From: Bacteroides eggerthii
GTDB taxonomy: Bacteria; Bacteroidota; Bacteroidia; Bacteroidales; Bacteroidaceae
Assembly: GCF_025146565.1 (NCBI RefSeq)
Contig: NZ_CP102258.1
Location: forward strand, 2,636,001-2,700,000
Direction: 5' to 3'
Length of the DNA: 64,000 nucleotides
Positions 49,145 to 57,728 of this stretch are shown here, one piece after another. The stretch's first letter is position 1; every line of letters begins with the position of its first letter. Under the pieces are notes generated by a model. That model made no database searches. It was not told where the DNA came from and saw nothing but the letters and a program-made list of their open reading frames with translations. The position numbers and the translations under genes are program-made.

Positions 49145-49735
49145 ATGAAAACGAAATTGCAAAAACTGTTTCTTACACTGCTGACACTGGCCGCTTCTTC
49201 CCAAAAATTGGGCGTTAATCTGATCCGCGTGGCCATTCTTGTGATATTTGTATGGATAGGCGGCCTGAAATTCTGGAATTATGAAGCCGAGGGAATTGTT
49301 CCGTTCGTGGCAAACAGTCCGTTTATGAGTTTCTTCTATAACAAGGCGGCGCCGGAATACAAGGAGTATAAACTGAAGGAGGGTGAGTTCAATGAGGTGG
49401 AACACCAATGGCATATGGAGAACAATACCTACGGTTTCTCCCACGGTCTTGGAATACTGATTATGGCAATAGGTATCCTTACTTTTTTGGGCATATTCTC
49501 TCCTCAAATTGGGCTGGCGGGAGCTGCGCTGGCGGTCATTATGACACTCGGTACGCTTTCTTTCCTTGTTACCACCCCCGAAGTGTGGGTTCCCGATTTG
49601 GGAAGTGGGGAGCATGGTTTTCCTTTGCTGACCGGGGCGGGACGTCTGGTGATAAAGGATACCGCTATTCTTGCCGGAGCTCTTGTGGTGCTGGCAGACA
49701 GCGCAAAAAAGGTCTTGAACCGGTTCGAGAAATAA
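49145..49735 (+). CDS. DUF417 (YkgB/RclC-like) inner-membrane protein
   Basis: 196 residues from ATG 49145. Four membrane segments and the family segment IFVWIGGLKFWNYEAEGIVPFVANSPFM are clear. In E. coli the homologue RclC is part of a reactive-chlorine defence operon under the AraC-type regulator RclR. The AraC gene just upstream here gives the same pairing. A start 117 bp upstream in frame would add an unrelated basic stretch and is rejected. Confidence 0.85.
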   Translation: MKTKLQKLFLTLLTLAASSQKLGVNLIRVAILVIFVWIGGLKFWNYEAEGIVPFVANSPFMSFFYNKAAPEYKEYKLKEGEFNEVEHQWHMENNTYGFSHGLGILIMAIGILTFLGIFSPQIGLAGAALAVIMTLGTLSFLVTTPEVWVPDLGSGEHGFPLLTGAGRLVIKDTAILAGALVVLADSAKKVLNRFEK

Positions 49736-49888
49736 GACTATGAAAAAGTGGGATGCTGTTGCAATGGTTTTCATCTTCTTTTTATAGCGATTTGTTCGGG
49801 GAGAGTTTGCGTATCTCCCCGAAAATTCCGAATATTGCGCCCGGAAATGAGAAGTGCGTACCTGAAACTCCTAATCCGGTAATTCAAA

Positions 49889-50926
49889 TTGAACAGCGAA
49901 ACTATACATATAGAGAACCTTTCTATCGGCTATCCCGGTAAGAATGATGTGAAAGTGGTGGCGGACGGCATCTGTGCCGGCATCAACAGCGGTGAACTGA
50001 CCTGTCTGTTGGGAGCCAACGGAGTGGGCAAGTCCACACTGCTCCGGACATTGTCCGCCTTTCAGCCCAAGCTGGGCGGAGAGATACGTATTCAGGGCAG
50101 GGAGATCGAGACTTATACCGACAAGCAGTTGTCACGCGTCATCAGTGTGGTGCTGACGGAGAAGTGCGACCTCCGCAATATGTCCGTTACGGAATTGGTG
50201 GGGCTGGGACGCACCCCTTATACAGGTTTTTGGGGCGTGTTGACACAGGAGGACAAGCATGTGGTGGAACACTCCATTGCTTTGGTCGGCATCCCTCACC
50301 TGGCACACCGCATGGTGCATACGTTGAGCGACGGCGAACGTCAGAAAGTGATGATAGCCAAAGCGCTGGCTCAGGAGACGCCGGTGATTTATCTGGATGA
50401 GCCTACCGCTTTCCTCGACTTTCCCAGCAAAGTGGAAATGATGCAACTGCTGCATCACCTCAGCAGACGGACGGACAAGACTATTTTTCTCTCTACGCAT
50501 GATCTTGAACTGGCTCTGCAAATTGCCGACAAAATCTGGCTGATGGATAAGGCGAATGGGGTAACTATCGGTACGCCGGAGGATCTTTCGCTGAACGGCA
50601 GTCTTGGTAGTTTCTTTGCCCGCAAAGGCATTGTGTTCGATCCGGAGAGCGGATTGTTCAGGGTGGATAATGAATATGCCTCGCAGGTACGCCTTTCCGG
50701 TAGTGGACAGAGGTATGCCATGATGCGCAAGGCTTTGCAACGCAACGGCATCTTTGCCGGCCGCGACGTGGAAGCGGAAACGCACGTTGAGACGGACGGG
50801 TGTACGGAGGGAGGAGACGAGGTGTTTGTTGTGCATCAGCCCGGCAAAGAGCCGGTGTGTCTTTCCGGTATCGGAGAGGTATTGGCGAAACTCCTACCGG
50901 AACTTATATCCTATGGTAAAGAATGA
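49889..50926 (+). CDS. FecE-like ABC transporter ATP-binding protein
   Basis: 345 residues from TTG 49889; an in-frame TAA at 49880-49882 excludes an earlier start and no later ATG would keep the Walker A. Walker A LLGANGVGKST, signature LSDGERQKV and Walker B VIYLDEP. The nearest kind is the ATPase of Fe-siderophore, heme or cobalamin importers. Those are about 255 residues; this one has about 90 more at the C-terminus (from SGQRYAMMRKALQRNG) with an unknown role. No permease or binding protein is next to it. Its 3' end overlaps the convergent barrel gene by 33 bp. Confidence 0.85.
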   Translation: MNSETIHIENLSIGYPGKNDVKVVADGICAGINSGELTCLLGANGVGKSTLLRTLSAFQPKLGGEIRIQGREIETYTDKQLSRVISVVLTEKCDLRNMSVTELVGLGRTPYTGFWGVLTQEDKHVVEHSIALVGIPHLAHRMVHTLSDGERQKVMIAKALAQETPVIYLDEPTAFLDFPSKVEMMQLLHHLSRRTDKTIFLSTHDLELALQIADKIWLMDKANGVTIGTPEDLSLNGSLGSFFARKGIVFDPESGLFRVDNEYASQVRLSGSGQRYAMMRKALQRNGIFAGRDVEAETHVETDGCTEGGDEVFVVHQPGKEPVCLSGIGEVLAKLLPELISYGKE

Positions 50927-51568
50927 GGCGAAGTTCTTGGGTAAGTAGCCTTGAAACTCTTCCGTCTCGATTACCTGTCTCAACTGCTGGTTGACTTTCA
51001 CCAGTCCTACCTGTGCTTCTGCACCGATGATGAACCGGCGGTATTCAAACGCTATTTCAATGATGACGCCGCCGTCCAGCCTTCTGTTTCCCGCTTTATT
51101 CTCCAATACACTGCCGAATGTGCTTGTCCGGAAGCGGTAATAGCCGTCGTGACCGCTGTGGGCGTAATCCTGTTTGATGCTGCCGGATGTCTTTCCGCCT
51201 ACACCGCAAGCAATGTACGGACCCAAGCCCAATGAGGCGTGGTAGTTTTCGCCCAGCGGCAGTCGTGCGGCAACCATTACGGGTATCTGTAAGTACAATT
51301 CGTGCATCTTGGCATGTTCCACATATTGCATATCGTCTTTGCCGCCTATGGATATAAATTCCAGGGCGGATTGCAGTGCCCAGGTCCTGTTCAGCGTATA
51401 TTCCGCACCTACTCCCGCTTTATAGGATGTTTGCGTGTCACTGCCGGAGTGTCTTCCATAGAGGCGGGAGGTGCCGATTCCTGCCTCTGCATAGAAAGAG
51501 AGGGATGATTGGCCCCAAACGGCTGATGCGGCAACTAAGAGGCCGATTATCATCATTATCTTTTTCAT
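50894..51568 (-). CDS. Outer-membrane beta-barrel protein (PorT/OmpA-barrel type)
   Basis: 224 residues with a signal peptide (to about residue 20, AVWGQ). Alternating strands (SFYAEAGIGTSRLYG, KAGVGAEYTLNRTWALQSALEF, AFEYRRFIIGAEAQVGLV) and a C-terminal FFTIGYKFR ending in an aromatic-rich strand fit an 8-strand barrel of the outer membrane. Five 22-bp tandem repeats lie 95 bp upstream. Function unknown. Confidence 0.8.
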   Translation of the reverse strand: MKKIMMIIGLLVAASAVWGQSSLSFYAEAGIGTSRLYGRHSGSDTQTSYKAGVGAEYTLNRTWALQSALEFISIGGKDDMQYVEHAKMHELYLQIPVMVAARLPLGENYHASLGLGPYIACGVGGKTSGSIKQDYAHSGHDGYYRFRTSTFGSVLENKAGNRRLDGGVIIEIAFEYRRFIIGAEAQVGLVKVNQQLRQVIETEEFQGYLPKNFASFFTIGYKFR

Positions 51569-51662
51569 ACGTATGTTCTCTGTTTTTTGATCTTCTGACT
51601 GAATGTTTGAAATCTCATGTGCCGGATGTCAAAGATAGCAGTTCCTTTTTAATGTTTTTTTT

Positions 51663-51772
51663 CGTCTTGCAGGATGAATTATTTTGTCTTACGGGATGAA
51701 ATATTTCGTCTCGTGAGATGAATTATTTCATCTCATGGGACGATTTTTTTTATCTCGCAAGACGGATTTTCC
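51663..51772. repeat. Five tandem 22-bp imperfect repeats
   Basis: Units start at 51663, 51685, 51707, 51729 and 51751. Unit 3 is typical: CGTCTCGTGAGATGAATTAT plus TT. Each unit has a small dyad of the form TCTC-N2-GAGA, followed by an AT-rich spacer. The array lies between the barrel gene start (51568) and the end of the MurU-like gene (51817), both on the minus strand. Possible operator array or site for a DNA-bending protein. There are no unique spacers, so it is not CRISPR. Confidence 0.8.
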
Positions 51773-51816
51773 ATGTTCGTAAGAGAGAGTGAAGGGTATG
51801 TATGCGCCGGATTTTT

Positions 51817-52566
51817 TTACTTTAATGCACTCTCTATGAGGTAATTCTCCGCTTTTGCCAGTGTTTCCGGTTTACCGATGTCGAACCAGTGGCAACTTTG
51901 AAGCGGATAGCCTTGTATACGGGTTGTCTTGCAGACGGACAGATAGAAAGGGATAATGGAAAATTTCCCTTCCCATTGGGCACTTTCCATTTGGCGGAAA
52001 ATGGAAGGGGATATGACATGAATGCCGCCAAAAGCCATTTCCCTATATTCTCCTTCTTGGAAAACGAAGTCTCCGGGCTTGGTTTCGCCTGTGGATTTGT
52101 TTATCCAGCCATGCAGAAGATTATCATCGTCCAATAGCAGATACCGGGAGGTTTGTCGTTCGCTGACAAGCAGTGTGGCTTCGGCGTTGCTTTCCCTGTG
52201 ATGCCTGTAAAGCTCTGCAAGATCTACGTCGCAGATAATATCGGCATTGTGCACAAGAAAGGGTTCGTTGCCGTCCAAAAAGGGACGCGCTTTCTTTATT
52301 CCGCCACCGGTGTCGAGCAATCTGTCCCGTTCATCGCTGATGTGGATGGTGGCTCCGAAATCATTGTGGGTGCGGAGAAACTCGATGATCTGTTCGCCGA
52401 AATGGTGGATGTTGATCGTAATATCATTGAATCCGGCATCTTTCAGCCGTAGGATCACACGTTCCAACATCGTTTTCCCGGCTATGGGAACAAGGGCTTT
52501 GGGGGTGTGGTCCGTCAGCGGACGAAGGCGCGTGCCCAGTCCTGCGGCAAATATCATTGCTTTCAT
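51817..52566 (-). CDS. Sugar-1-phosphate nucleotidyltransferase, MurU-like
   Basis: 249 residues. GT-A nucleotidyltransferase with FAAGLGTRLRPLTDHTPKAL at the N-terminus, metal-binding VHNADIICDVD near residue 105 and GGIHVISP. In Pseudomonas MurU turns MurNAc-1-phosphate into UDP-MurNAc in cell-wall recycling. The gene upstream, 14 bp away, encodes an AmgK-like kinase, the partner enzyme in that pathway. Substrate inferred from this pairing. Confidence 0.85.
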   Translation of the reverse strand: MKAMIFAAGLGTRLRPLTDHTPKALVPIAGKTMLERVILRLKDAGFNDITINIHHFGEQIIEFLRTHNDFGATIHISDERDRLLDTGGGIKKARPFLDGNEPFLVHNADIICDVDLAELYRHHRESNAEATLLVSERQTSRYLLLDDDNLLHGWINKSTGETKPGDFVFQEGEYREMAFGGIHVISPSIFRQMESAQWEGKFSIIPFYLSVCKTTRIQGYPLQSCHWFDIGKPETLAKAENYLIESALK

Positions 52567-52580
52567 TATCTCATTGCTTT

Positions 52581-54011
52581 TTAGCGTTTTGCGTTGAAAG
52601 TCTGTTCAATATTCTGTTCTCTGTGCATAAGGTTCACTTGTACGCCGAACTTTTTGTTCAGGTGTTCGGCCAGGTGTTGTGCCGAATATACGGAGCGATG
52701 CTGCCCGCCTGTGCAGCCGAAGCATACGGAGAGACTGGTGAAGCCGCGTTCCATGTATCGCTTTACGGAAGCATCTACCAAAGCGTATACGTGTTCAAGG
52801 AAAACGGCTATTTCCCCGTCTTCTTCGAGGAAACGGATAACGGGTTCGTCAAGTCCGGTGAAAGGCTTATAGCGTTCGTACTTGCCGGGATTGTTTACGG
52901 CGCGGCAGTCGAATACAAAGCCGCCGCCATTGCCGGAGGAGTCTTCGGGGATTCCTTTCTTATAGGCAAAGCTGGTGACTTTCACTACCAGGCGCCGCTT
53001 TTGCAGGTCGTCGGTGAATTGTTTCAGTTCGGTCAGTTCGTGCAGGACTTTGCAGAGGTAGGGGTATTCGGGGTAAGGTTCTTGCAACAGTTGGCGCAGG
53101 TTTTCAATGGCGAAAGGCACACTTTGGATGAAGTGGGGCTTCTTCTCGAAGTAACCGCGAAAACCGTATGCGCCCAATACCTGCATGGTGCGGAACAGTA
53201 CGAAGTGACGAAGCTGGGCATAGAAATAACTTTCGTCCACCGGTTGGTATTTACGCAGCGCTTCTATATACTCTTTCAGAAGCTCCTGACGCAAGCTGTC
53301 GGGATAATTGGCTTTGGCTTGCCATAGGAATGAAGCCACGTCGTAGTAGACAGGCCCTTTACGCCCGCCCTGAAAGTCGATGAGCCAGGGCTCGCCATCC
53401 TTGATCATTACGTTGCGGCTTTGGAAGTCGCGGTACATGAAAGTAGCGGAACTGCTGCGAAGCAATACATCCGCCATTTTCTGAAAATCATCCTCCAGAC
53501 GGTCTTCCTGAAAGTCCATGCCGGTTGCTTTGAGGAAACAGTATTTGAAGTAGTTCAAGTCCCACAGGATGCTGCGGCTGTTGAACTCCGCCTGCGGATA
53601 GCAGTAGGAGAAGTCCATGCCGTCGGCTCCGGCAAACTGTATGGCAGGCAGCAGGCGGATAGTCTTGCGCAACAGTTGCTTTTCTTCTTCTCCGAATACG
53701 CTGGTTTTGCGTCCTTTTTCAATGGCATTGAACAGGAGAGTGTCTCCCAAATCTTCTTGCAGATAGTACACTTCGTCTTCGGAACGGATGAATACTTCGG
53801 GTACGGGCAGGCCTTTCCGCCGGAAATGCTCTGCCATATAGAGAAATGCGCGGTTTTCTTCGACGGATTCACCGCTGACACCTATCAGCGTGGGCGTACC
53901 TGTGAGACGGAAGTAGCGGCGGTTGGAGCCGGAAGAGGGGAGTTCGTCAATGATTTCGGGTTCGTGTCCGGTATGTACGGTGTAGAGTTTCTTCAGTTCT
54001 TCGGTTATCAT
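52581..54011 (-). CDS. AmgK-like sugar kinase fused to a RapZ C-terminal domain
   Basis: 476 residues in two parts. Residues about 1-330 are an APH-family kinase: catalytic D195 and N200 in YRDFQSRN and D212 in LIDFQGG. Residues about 340-476 match the RapZ C-terminal domain (VVKVTSFAYKKGIP, FVFDCRAVNNPG, CFGCTGGQHRSV). AmgK phosphorylates MurNAc and GlcNAc at the anomeric carbon; RapZ of E. coli binds GlcN6P and a small RNA to control amino-sugar synthesis. The fusion suggests a link between recycling and amino-sugar sensing. Made with the MurU-like enzyme from one transcript. Confidence 0.88.
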   Translation of the reverse strand: MITEELKKLYTVHTGHEPEIIDELPSSGSNRRYFRLTGTPTLIGVSGESVEENRAFLYMAEHFRRKGLPVPEVFIRSEDEVYYLQEDLGDTLLFNAIEKGRKTSVFGEEEKQLLRKTIRLLPAIQFAGADGMDFSYCYPQAEFNSRSILWDLNYFKYCFLKATGMDFQEDRLEDDFQKMADVLLRSSSATFMYRDFQSRNVMIKDGEPWLIDFQGGRKGPVYYDVASFLWQAKANYPDSLRQELLKEYIEALRKYQPVDESYFYAQLRHFVLFRTMQVLGAYGFRGYFEKKPHFIQSVPFAIENLRQLLQEPYPEYPYLCKVLHELTELKQFTDDLQKRRLVVKVTSFAYKKGIPEDSSGNGGGFVFDCRAVNNPGKYERYKPFTGLDEPVIRFLEEDGEIAVFLEHVYALVDASVKRYMERGFTSLSVCFGCTGGQHRSVYSAQHLAEHLNKKFGVQVNLMHREQNIEQTFNAKR

Positions 54012-54184
54012 AGCGTTTTTTTTATATTTGGCAGCTAAGATAAGGTTTTTGTCGGAAACATGTTAACCTTTGCCCAATAAATCCATGCCGGATAAGTTTT
54101 TTCCTGATTTATTATCATCAAAATGTTAATAACAGCACACTCCTCTTAAACCATGTTATAAGTTGGGCTTTGGCGCTCCGATAA

Positions 54185-54215
54185 TTTGGAGATTCCCGAA
54201 ATGTCCGTATCTTTG
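54185..54215 (+). promoter_or_regulatory. Bacteroides promoter of small RNA copy B
   Basis: TTTG (54185-54188), 19 bases, TATCTTTG (54208-54215). Confidence 0.75.
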
Positions 54216-54221
54216 TAATGT

Positions 54222-54288
54222 GTTTTTCATAGTATTAGATTTAAGGTTAACAAAAAGATTGGCTGTCTGGGATAGATAGCCTTTTTTT
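54222..54288 (+). ncRNA. Putative small RNA, copy B of the repeated element
   Basis: Shares 51 of 52 bases (54203-54254) with copy A at 1117-1168. Own promoter just upstream; the terminator stem (54261-54268 with 54274-54281) and seven T (54282-54288) follow. The terminator half runs antisense into the last codons of the ABC-2 permease gene (ends at 54247). No plus-strand gene starts downstream, so this copy is not a leader. Multicopy small RNA families are described in Bacteroides; membership is not checked. Confidence 0.6.
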
Positions 54289-56673
54289 ATGCCTTGCAGT
54301 GTGCAATGCCCATGCACCGTACACGATTGCTTGTATCCACAGCGTCAGCATCTGAGGCCAAATGTCGGCAAGAGTGGCACCCATTGAATTCAGTTGGACG
54401 AAAGCGAGCACCGCGGGAGCTGCGGGAAAAATGTAGTGCGCCGCCTGCCAATACCAAGGCATCAGTTCCAGAGGATAGGAAACGCCCGAAAGGAAGATGT
54501 AGCCCACAGAAAAGAATGCTATCATCAGCAGCGGGGCTTCCGGGTCGGTGAACCAGCGGGACAGGGCAAGCGCAAAGAAACTTGTGGCAAGCAGAAAAGG
54601 TATCATCATCACGACAATGTCCAATCCGTTGCCGATATTGGGAATACTGAAAATGTGCGGGAGCAATCCCAGCAGGAACAATGAGAACACCACATACAGC
54701 ATTACATATACAAAACTCCTTCCCGATACGATGCGCAGCGCATCCTTTAGGGAACAGGCGTTCATCATGGAAATTCCTTTCCGCCTTTCTTCGGCTTCTT
54801 CACCTGTCAGCATGGCAATCACCATTAGCATCGTCTGAAAGATGATGACAATCATTACGGCGGGGATCAGGTAGGAACCATATCCTTCGGTATAGTTGTA
54901 AAGGGCCGTCCCTGATACGTTGACGGGGGCGGATGATGCGACGGCCAACAACCCCTGTGGCGGCAGAAATACAGCTCCGGCAGATCGGTGGGCATCATTT
55001 ACGGCCAGCATAACGCGTGAGGCGGCTTCTTGCAATCCCTTGAAATTGAGGAACGCGTCTGTTGCCGCATATAGGGTGAATACGGAGTTTTCACCGCGGG
55101 CCACACGTGTCTCGAAATCGGAGGGAATATAAAGTATGCCGGTGACCTCGCCTTTCTTCATCCATTCGCGGGCTTCAAGGATGTTTGGAGTCCGGGCGCG
55201 GACCGAAGTCTGCGGAGCTGCATCCAGCCAGCGCACGTATTCCCGGCTGAGTGCGGAATGGGAGAGGTCGACTACGGCAACCGGAGCTTTGCGCACCAGG
55301 TTGGGGGCATACATGTAGTTATAGAGTAAACCGTAGAGGAATATACCGCCTGCCAACACCAGAAGGATTGCAGGATTGGTGGAGATGGCTTTCCATTCAT
55401 GGCGGATAACATCACCTAAGGACGGCATTCTGTTCCCGGCAGTATGTGCCAATGATTCCTGTGGGGTTGCTTTTTCAGTTACTTCCTCCGATATTGTTTT
55501 CCGTATCCACCATTTCAGTAAAGGTAGAATCAATACTCCCAACAATAGGAATATCAGGAGTATAGCAACCGATTGCCATAAATAGGCAAAACCTGCATTG
55601 AAATAGATCATTGCCTGTGACGCTTCGGTGAAGTGCCGCACCGGGAACAGGTAGGAAGCGGCATCAACCGGTGCGTACATAGCCGCCACCGGAAATGTAA
55701 CCCCTGACAGTGTAGCCCCCAAAGAACCTATCATTGAAACCACGCTGATGATGTAGGCTATCTTGGGAAAAACAGAGAATATCAGTACCGCCAATGCCTG
55801 TGTGGCCATGATGAAGAGCACTGTAATGGCATTCATCAGCCACAGGCTGCCCTGAAACGGTATATGCAGCGGGCCGAATAAGACGTAGTTCGCCAATATG
55901 CCTATGGCAGAGAATACAAGGGTATAGGGCAGCAGCTTCCCTGCGACAGCGGCAAGGATGCTGGCATTTTGCAGGTTGGCAGGATCTTTATCCGGAGGTG
56001 TGGCAGCCCGCATCCAATTTTGCGTGGTACCGAACTTGAATTCGCTTCCTATGGAGTAGACCGTTACAAGCAAAATCAGTATTTGGAACAAAACGAAGAA
56101 AAACGGCTGGCTCAGATAGATAGAGTAATCCATGTCAGGATTATAGAGTGGGTGTGTATCGGCTTCTACCGGAAGGAAGAACGTTTGCATTTGTCCCTGT
56201 TCCACCCCCAGCGCTTGTGCCTGTATGATGATAGGGGACAGGGCTATTGGAGCGAGGGTGGTTTCGAATGTAGCCATTAGTTCGCTTCCTACCGAGAGAA
56301 GGGCGTAATGGTAGTAATAGGTCAGCGTTGCGTCCGTTCCGCTGACTGCTTTCTGCTCAAACCGGGGAGGAATGGACAGGTAACCGTATATTTCTTTCTG
56401 CTGCAACGCCTGACGTGCTGAAGCTTCATCGGTGAAGTGCTTCGCCACCCGAAAAGCAGGGGCGGCCGATATGCGTCGGGATATGCTGCGTGAAGTCGCG
56501 GTATTGTCCCGGTCTACGATGCCGATGGGTATGTTCTCCATTTGTCCGTTCCCGAAAATAGTAGCCATGAAGAACAGGCAGAATAAGGGCAGGATGACAC
56601 ACACGCCGAGATAAAGGCGGCGTGAGGTGATACGGTGATATTCGCGGAGGAAAACATTATATAGTAAATTCAT
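54247..56673 (-). CDS. Double-length ABC-2 type permease
   Basis: 808 residues formed of two homologous halves. Each half starts with a membrane segment, then a periplasmic domain with an IGIVDRDNT or VAVVDLSHS segment, then five or six membrane segments. Half 1 covers about 1-390, half 2 about 430-800. Single YhhJ-type permeases are about 375, so this is a fusion of two copies, perhaps equal to both subunits of a dimer. TolC and HlyD genes lie upstream in the same operon. No ATPase gene is present, so energy coupling must come from elsewhere. The 3' end overlaps small RNA copy B on the other strand. Confidence 0.88.
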   Translation of the reverse strand: MNLLYNVFLREYHRITSRRLYLGVCVILPLFCLFFMATIFGNGQMENIPIGIVDRDNTATSRSISRRISAAPAFRVAKHFTDEASARQALQQKEIYGYLSIPPRFEQKAVSGTDATLTYYYHYALLSVGSELMATFETTLAPIALSPIIIQAQALGVEQGQMQTFFLPVEADTHPLYNPDMDYSIYLSQPFFFVLFQILILLVTVYSIGSEFKFGTTQNWMRAATPPDKDPANLQNASILAAVAGKLLPYTLVFSAIGILANYVLFGPLHIPFQGSLWLMNAITVLFIMATQALAVLIFSVFPKIAYIISVVSMIGSLGATLSGVTFPVAAMYAPVDAASYLFPVRHFTEASQAMIYFNAGFAYLWQSVAILLIFLLLGVLILPLLKWWIRKTISEEVTEKATPQESLAHTAGNRMPSLGDVIRHEWKAISTNPAILLVLAGGIFLYGLLYNYMYAPNLVRKAPVAVVDLSHSALSREYVRWLDAAPQTSVRARTPNILEAREWMKKGEVTGILYIPSDFETRVARGENSVFTLYAATDAFLNFKGLQEAASRVMLAVNDAHRSAGAVFLPPQGLLAVASSAPVNVSGTALYNYTEGYGSYLIPAVMIVIIFQTMLMVIAMLTGEEAEERRKGISMMNACSLKDALRIVSGRSFVYVMLYVVFSLFLLGLLPHIFSIPNIGNGLDIVVMMIPFLLATSFFALALSRWFTDPEAPLLMIAFFSVGYIFLSGVSYPLELMPWYWQAAHYIFPAAPAVLAFVQLNSMGATLADIWPQMLTLWIQAIVYGAWALHTARHKKRLSIPDSQSFC

Positions 56674-56703
56674 GATGAGAGGTTGGTGATTAGTGATTGG
56701 TGA
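56674..56703. repeat. Spacer of repeated ATCACCAATCAC units
   Basis: The minus strand between HlyD stop and permease start reads TAATCACCAATCACTAATCA then CC. Similar spacers lie before dgkA (16635-16676) and menD (60478-60500). Confidence 0.55.
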
Positions 56704-57696
56704 TTAGCGGTCGGCGTGAGTCAGCAGCACCGACATTCCCGGTCTTAGCCCTTCCACAGCCTGTACAGGGCGTGCATGTATTTCAAAGGTCTGCATGTCA
56801 TAGCTCCCTGTTTGCTTGGTGGATTTCCAAGTGGCGAAGCTGCCCAGCGGGCTGATGTAATAGATGCGGAACTCTATGTCTTTCTTGTCAAGTGCGGGAA
56901 CATCGGCTTTGAAAGTTCCGCCTATCTTGAACTGAGGCATCAGGTCTTCCCGAATATTCAAGACCGCGTGCACATCGTTCATTACAATCAGGTTCATAAT
57001 GGGAGTGCCCGGAGCCACCAGCTCGCCGCGTTTCGGGAAGATAGTGGCTATCTGTCCGTCTTCGGGAGCTATGAGCTTGGAGTCCACCAAAAGGGCGGAT
57101 ACTTCATCGACAGTGCTGCGGGCAGCGTCTACAAGGCTGCGGGCAGCGGCGCGGTCTTCACTTTGCGCACCGTCCACTGCCATTTGGTATTGTTGGTACG
57201 CAGCTCGTTCGGCGGCCTGTGCGGCTTTGTACATGGCTTCTACTTCGTCCTTTCGCTGCTCGGTGACGACGCTGTCTTTGTAAAGGGTTAGGACACGCCG
57301 GTAGGTGGTTTGGGCAAGGGTGAGGTCGCTTTGCGTCTTGTTCCATAGCTGCCGGGCTGTGGCAATGATTTGTCGGCGCGTTCCGGCATCAATCTTTTTG
57401 TTCTGCTCTTGCGCCACTTGTTCCAAAGCATTCACTTGGCGGTACTTGGCTTCGATAGTGGGACTGTTGATGACGACGAGCGTATCACCTGCCTTGACCC
57501 ATTCGCCTTCCTCCACGAGAAAGGAATCTACGCGGCCGGGGAGTTTCCCGCTGATGCGTATCTCTGTGGCCTCTATTTGTCCTTGCAGCACCATTGGCTG
57601 CCGGCTCATAAGTAACATTCCGATGATTGATACCACTACGGTAACGATTAAAATAACGATGAATGTGATGCTGATAGTTTTATTATTGATATTCAT
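56704..57696 (-). CDS. HlyD-family periplasmic adaptor (membrane fusion protein)
   Basis: 330 residues. N-terminal membrane anchor (about 7-30), lipoyl-like halves around IEATEIRISGKLPGRVDSF and QIATIFPKRGELVAPG, and a coiled coil between about 85 and 190. It links an inner-membrane ABC permease to a TolC channel. Order in the operon is TolC, this gene, permease. Confidence 0.9.
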   Translation of the reverse strand: MNINNKTISITFIVILIVTVVVSIIGMLLMSRQPMVLQGQIEATEIRISGKLPGRVDSFLVEEGEWVKAGDTLVVINSPTIEAKYRQVNALEQVAQEQNKKIDAGTRRQIIATARQLWNKTQSDLTLAQTTYRRVLTLYKDSVVTEQRKDEVEAMYKAAQAAERAAYQQYQMAVDGAQSEDRAAARSLVDAARSTVDEVSALLVDSKLIAPEDGQIATIFPKRGELVAPGTPIMNLIVMNDVHAVLNIREDLMPQFKIGGTFKADVPALDKKDIEFRIYYISPLGSFATWKSTKQTGSYDMQTFEIHARPVQAVEGLRPGMSVLLTHADR

Positions 57697-57728
57697 TTTA
57701 TATAGGTATAAAGTATGGAGTATAAGCC

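Noticed and set aside
49741..49788. A 15-codon frame MKKWDAVAMVFIFFL between the DUF417 and ATPase genes
   Set aside because: It looks like a signal-peptide start, but is too short to tell from chance, though it could be a relic of a lost gene.
51663..51772. CRISPR-like look of the 22-bp repeat array
   Set aside because: Units are directly joined with no unique spacers and there are no cas genes.
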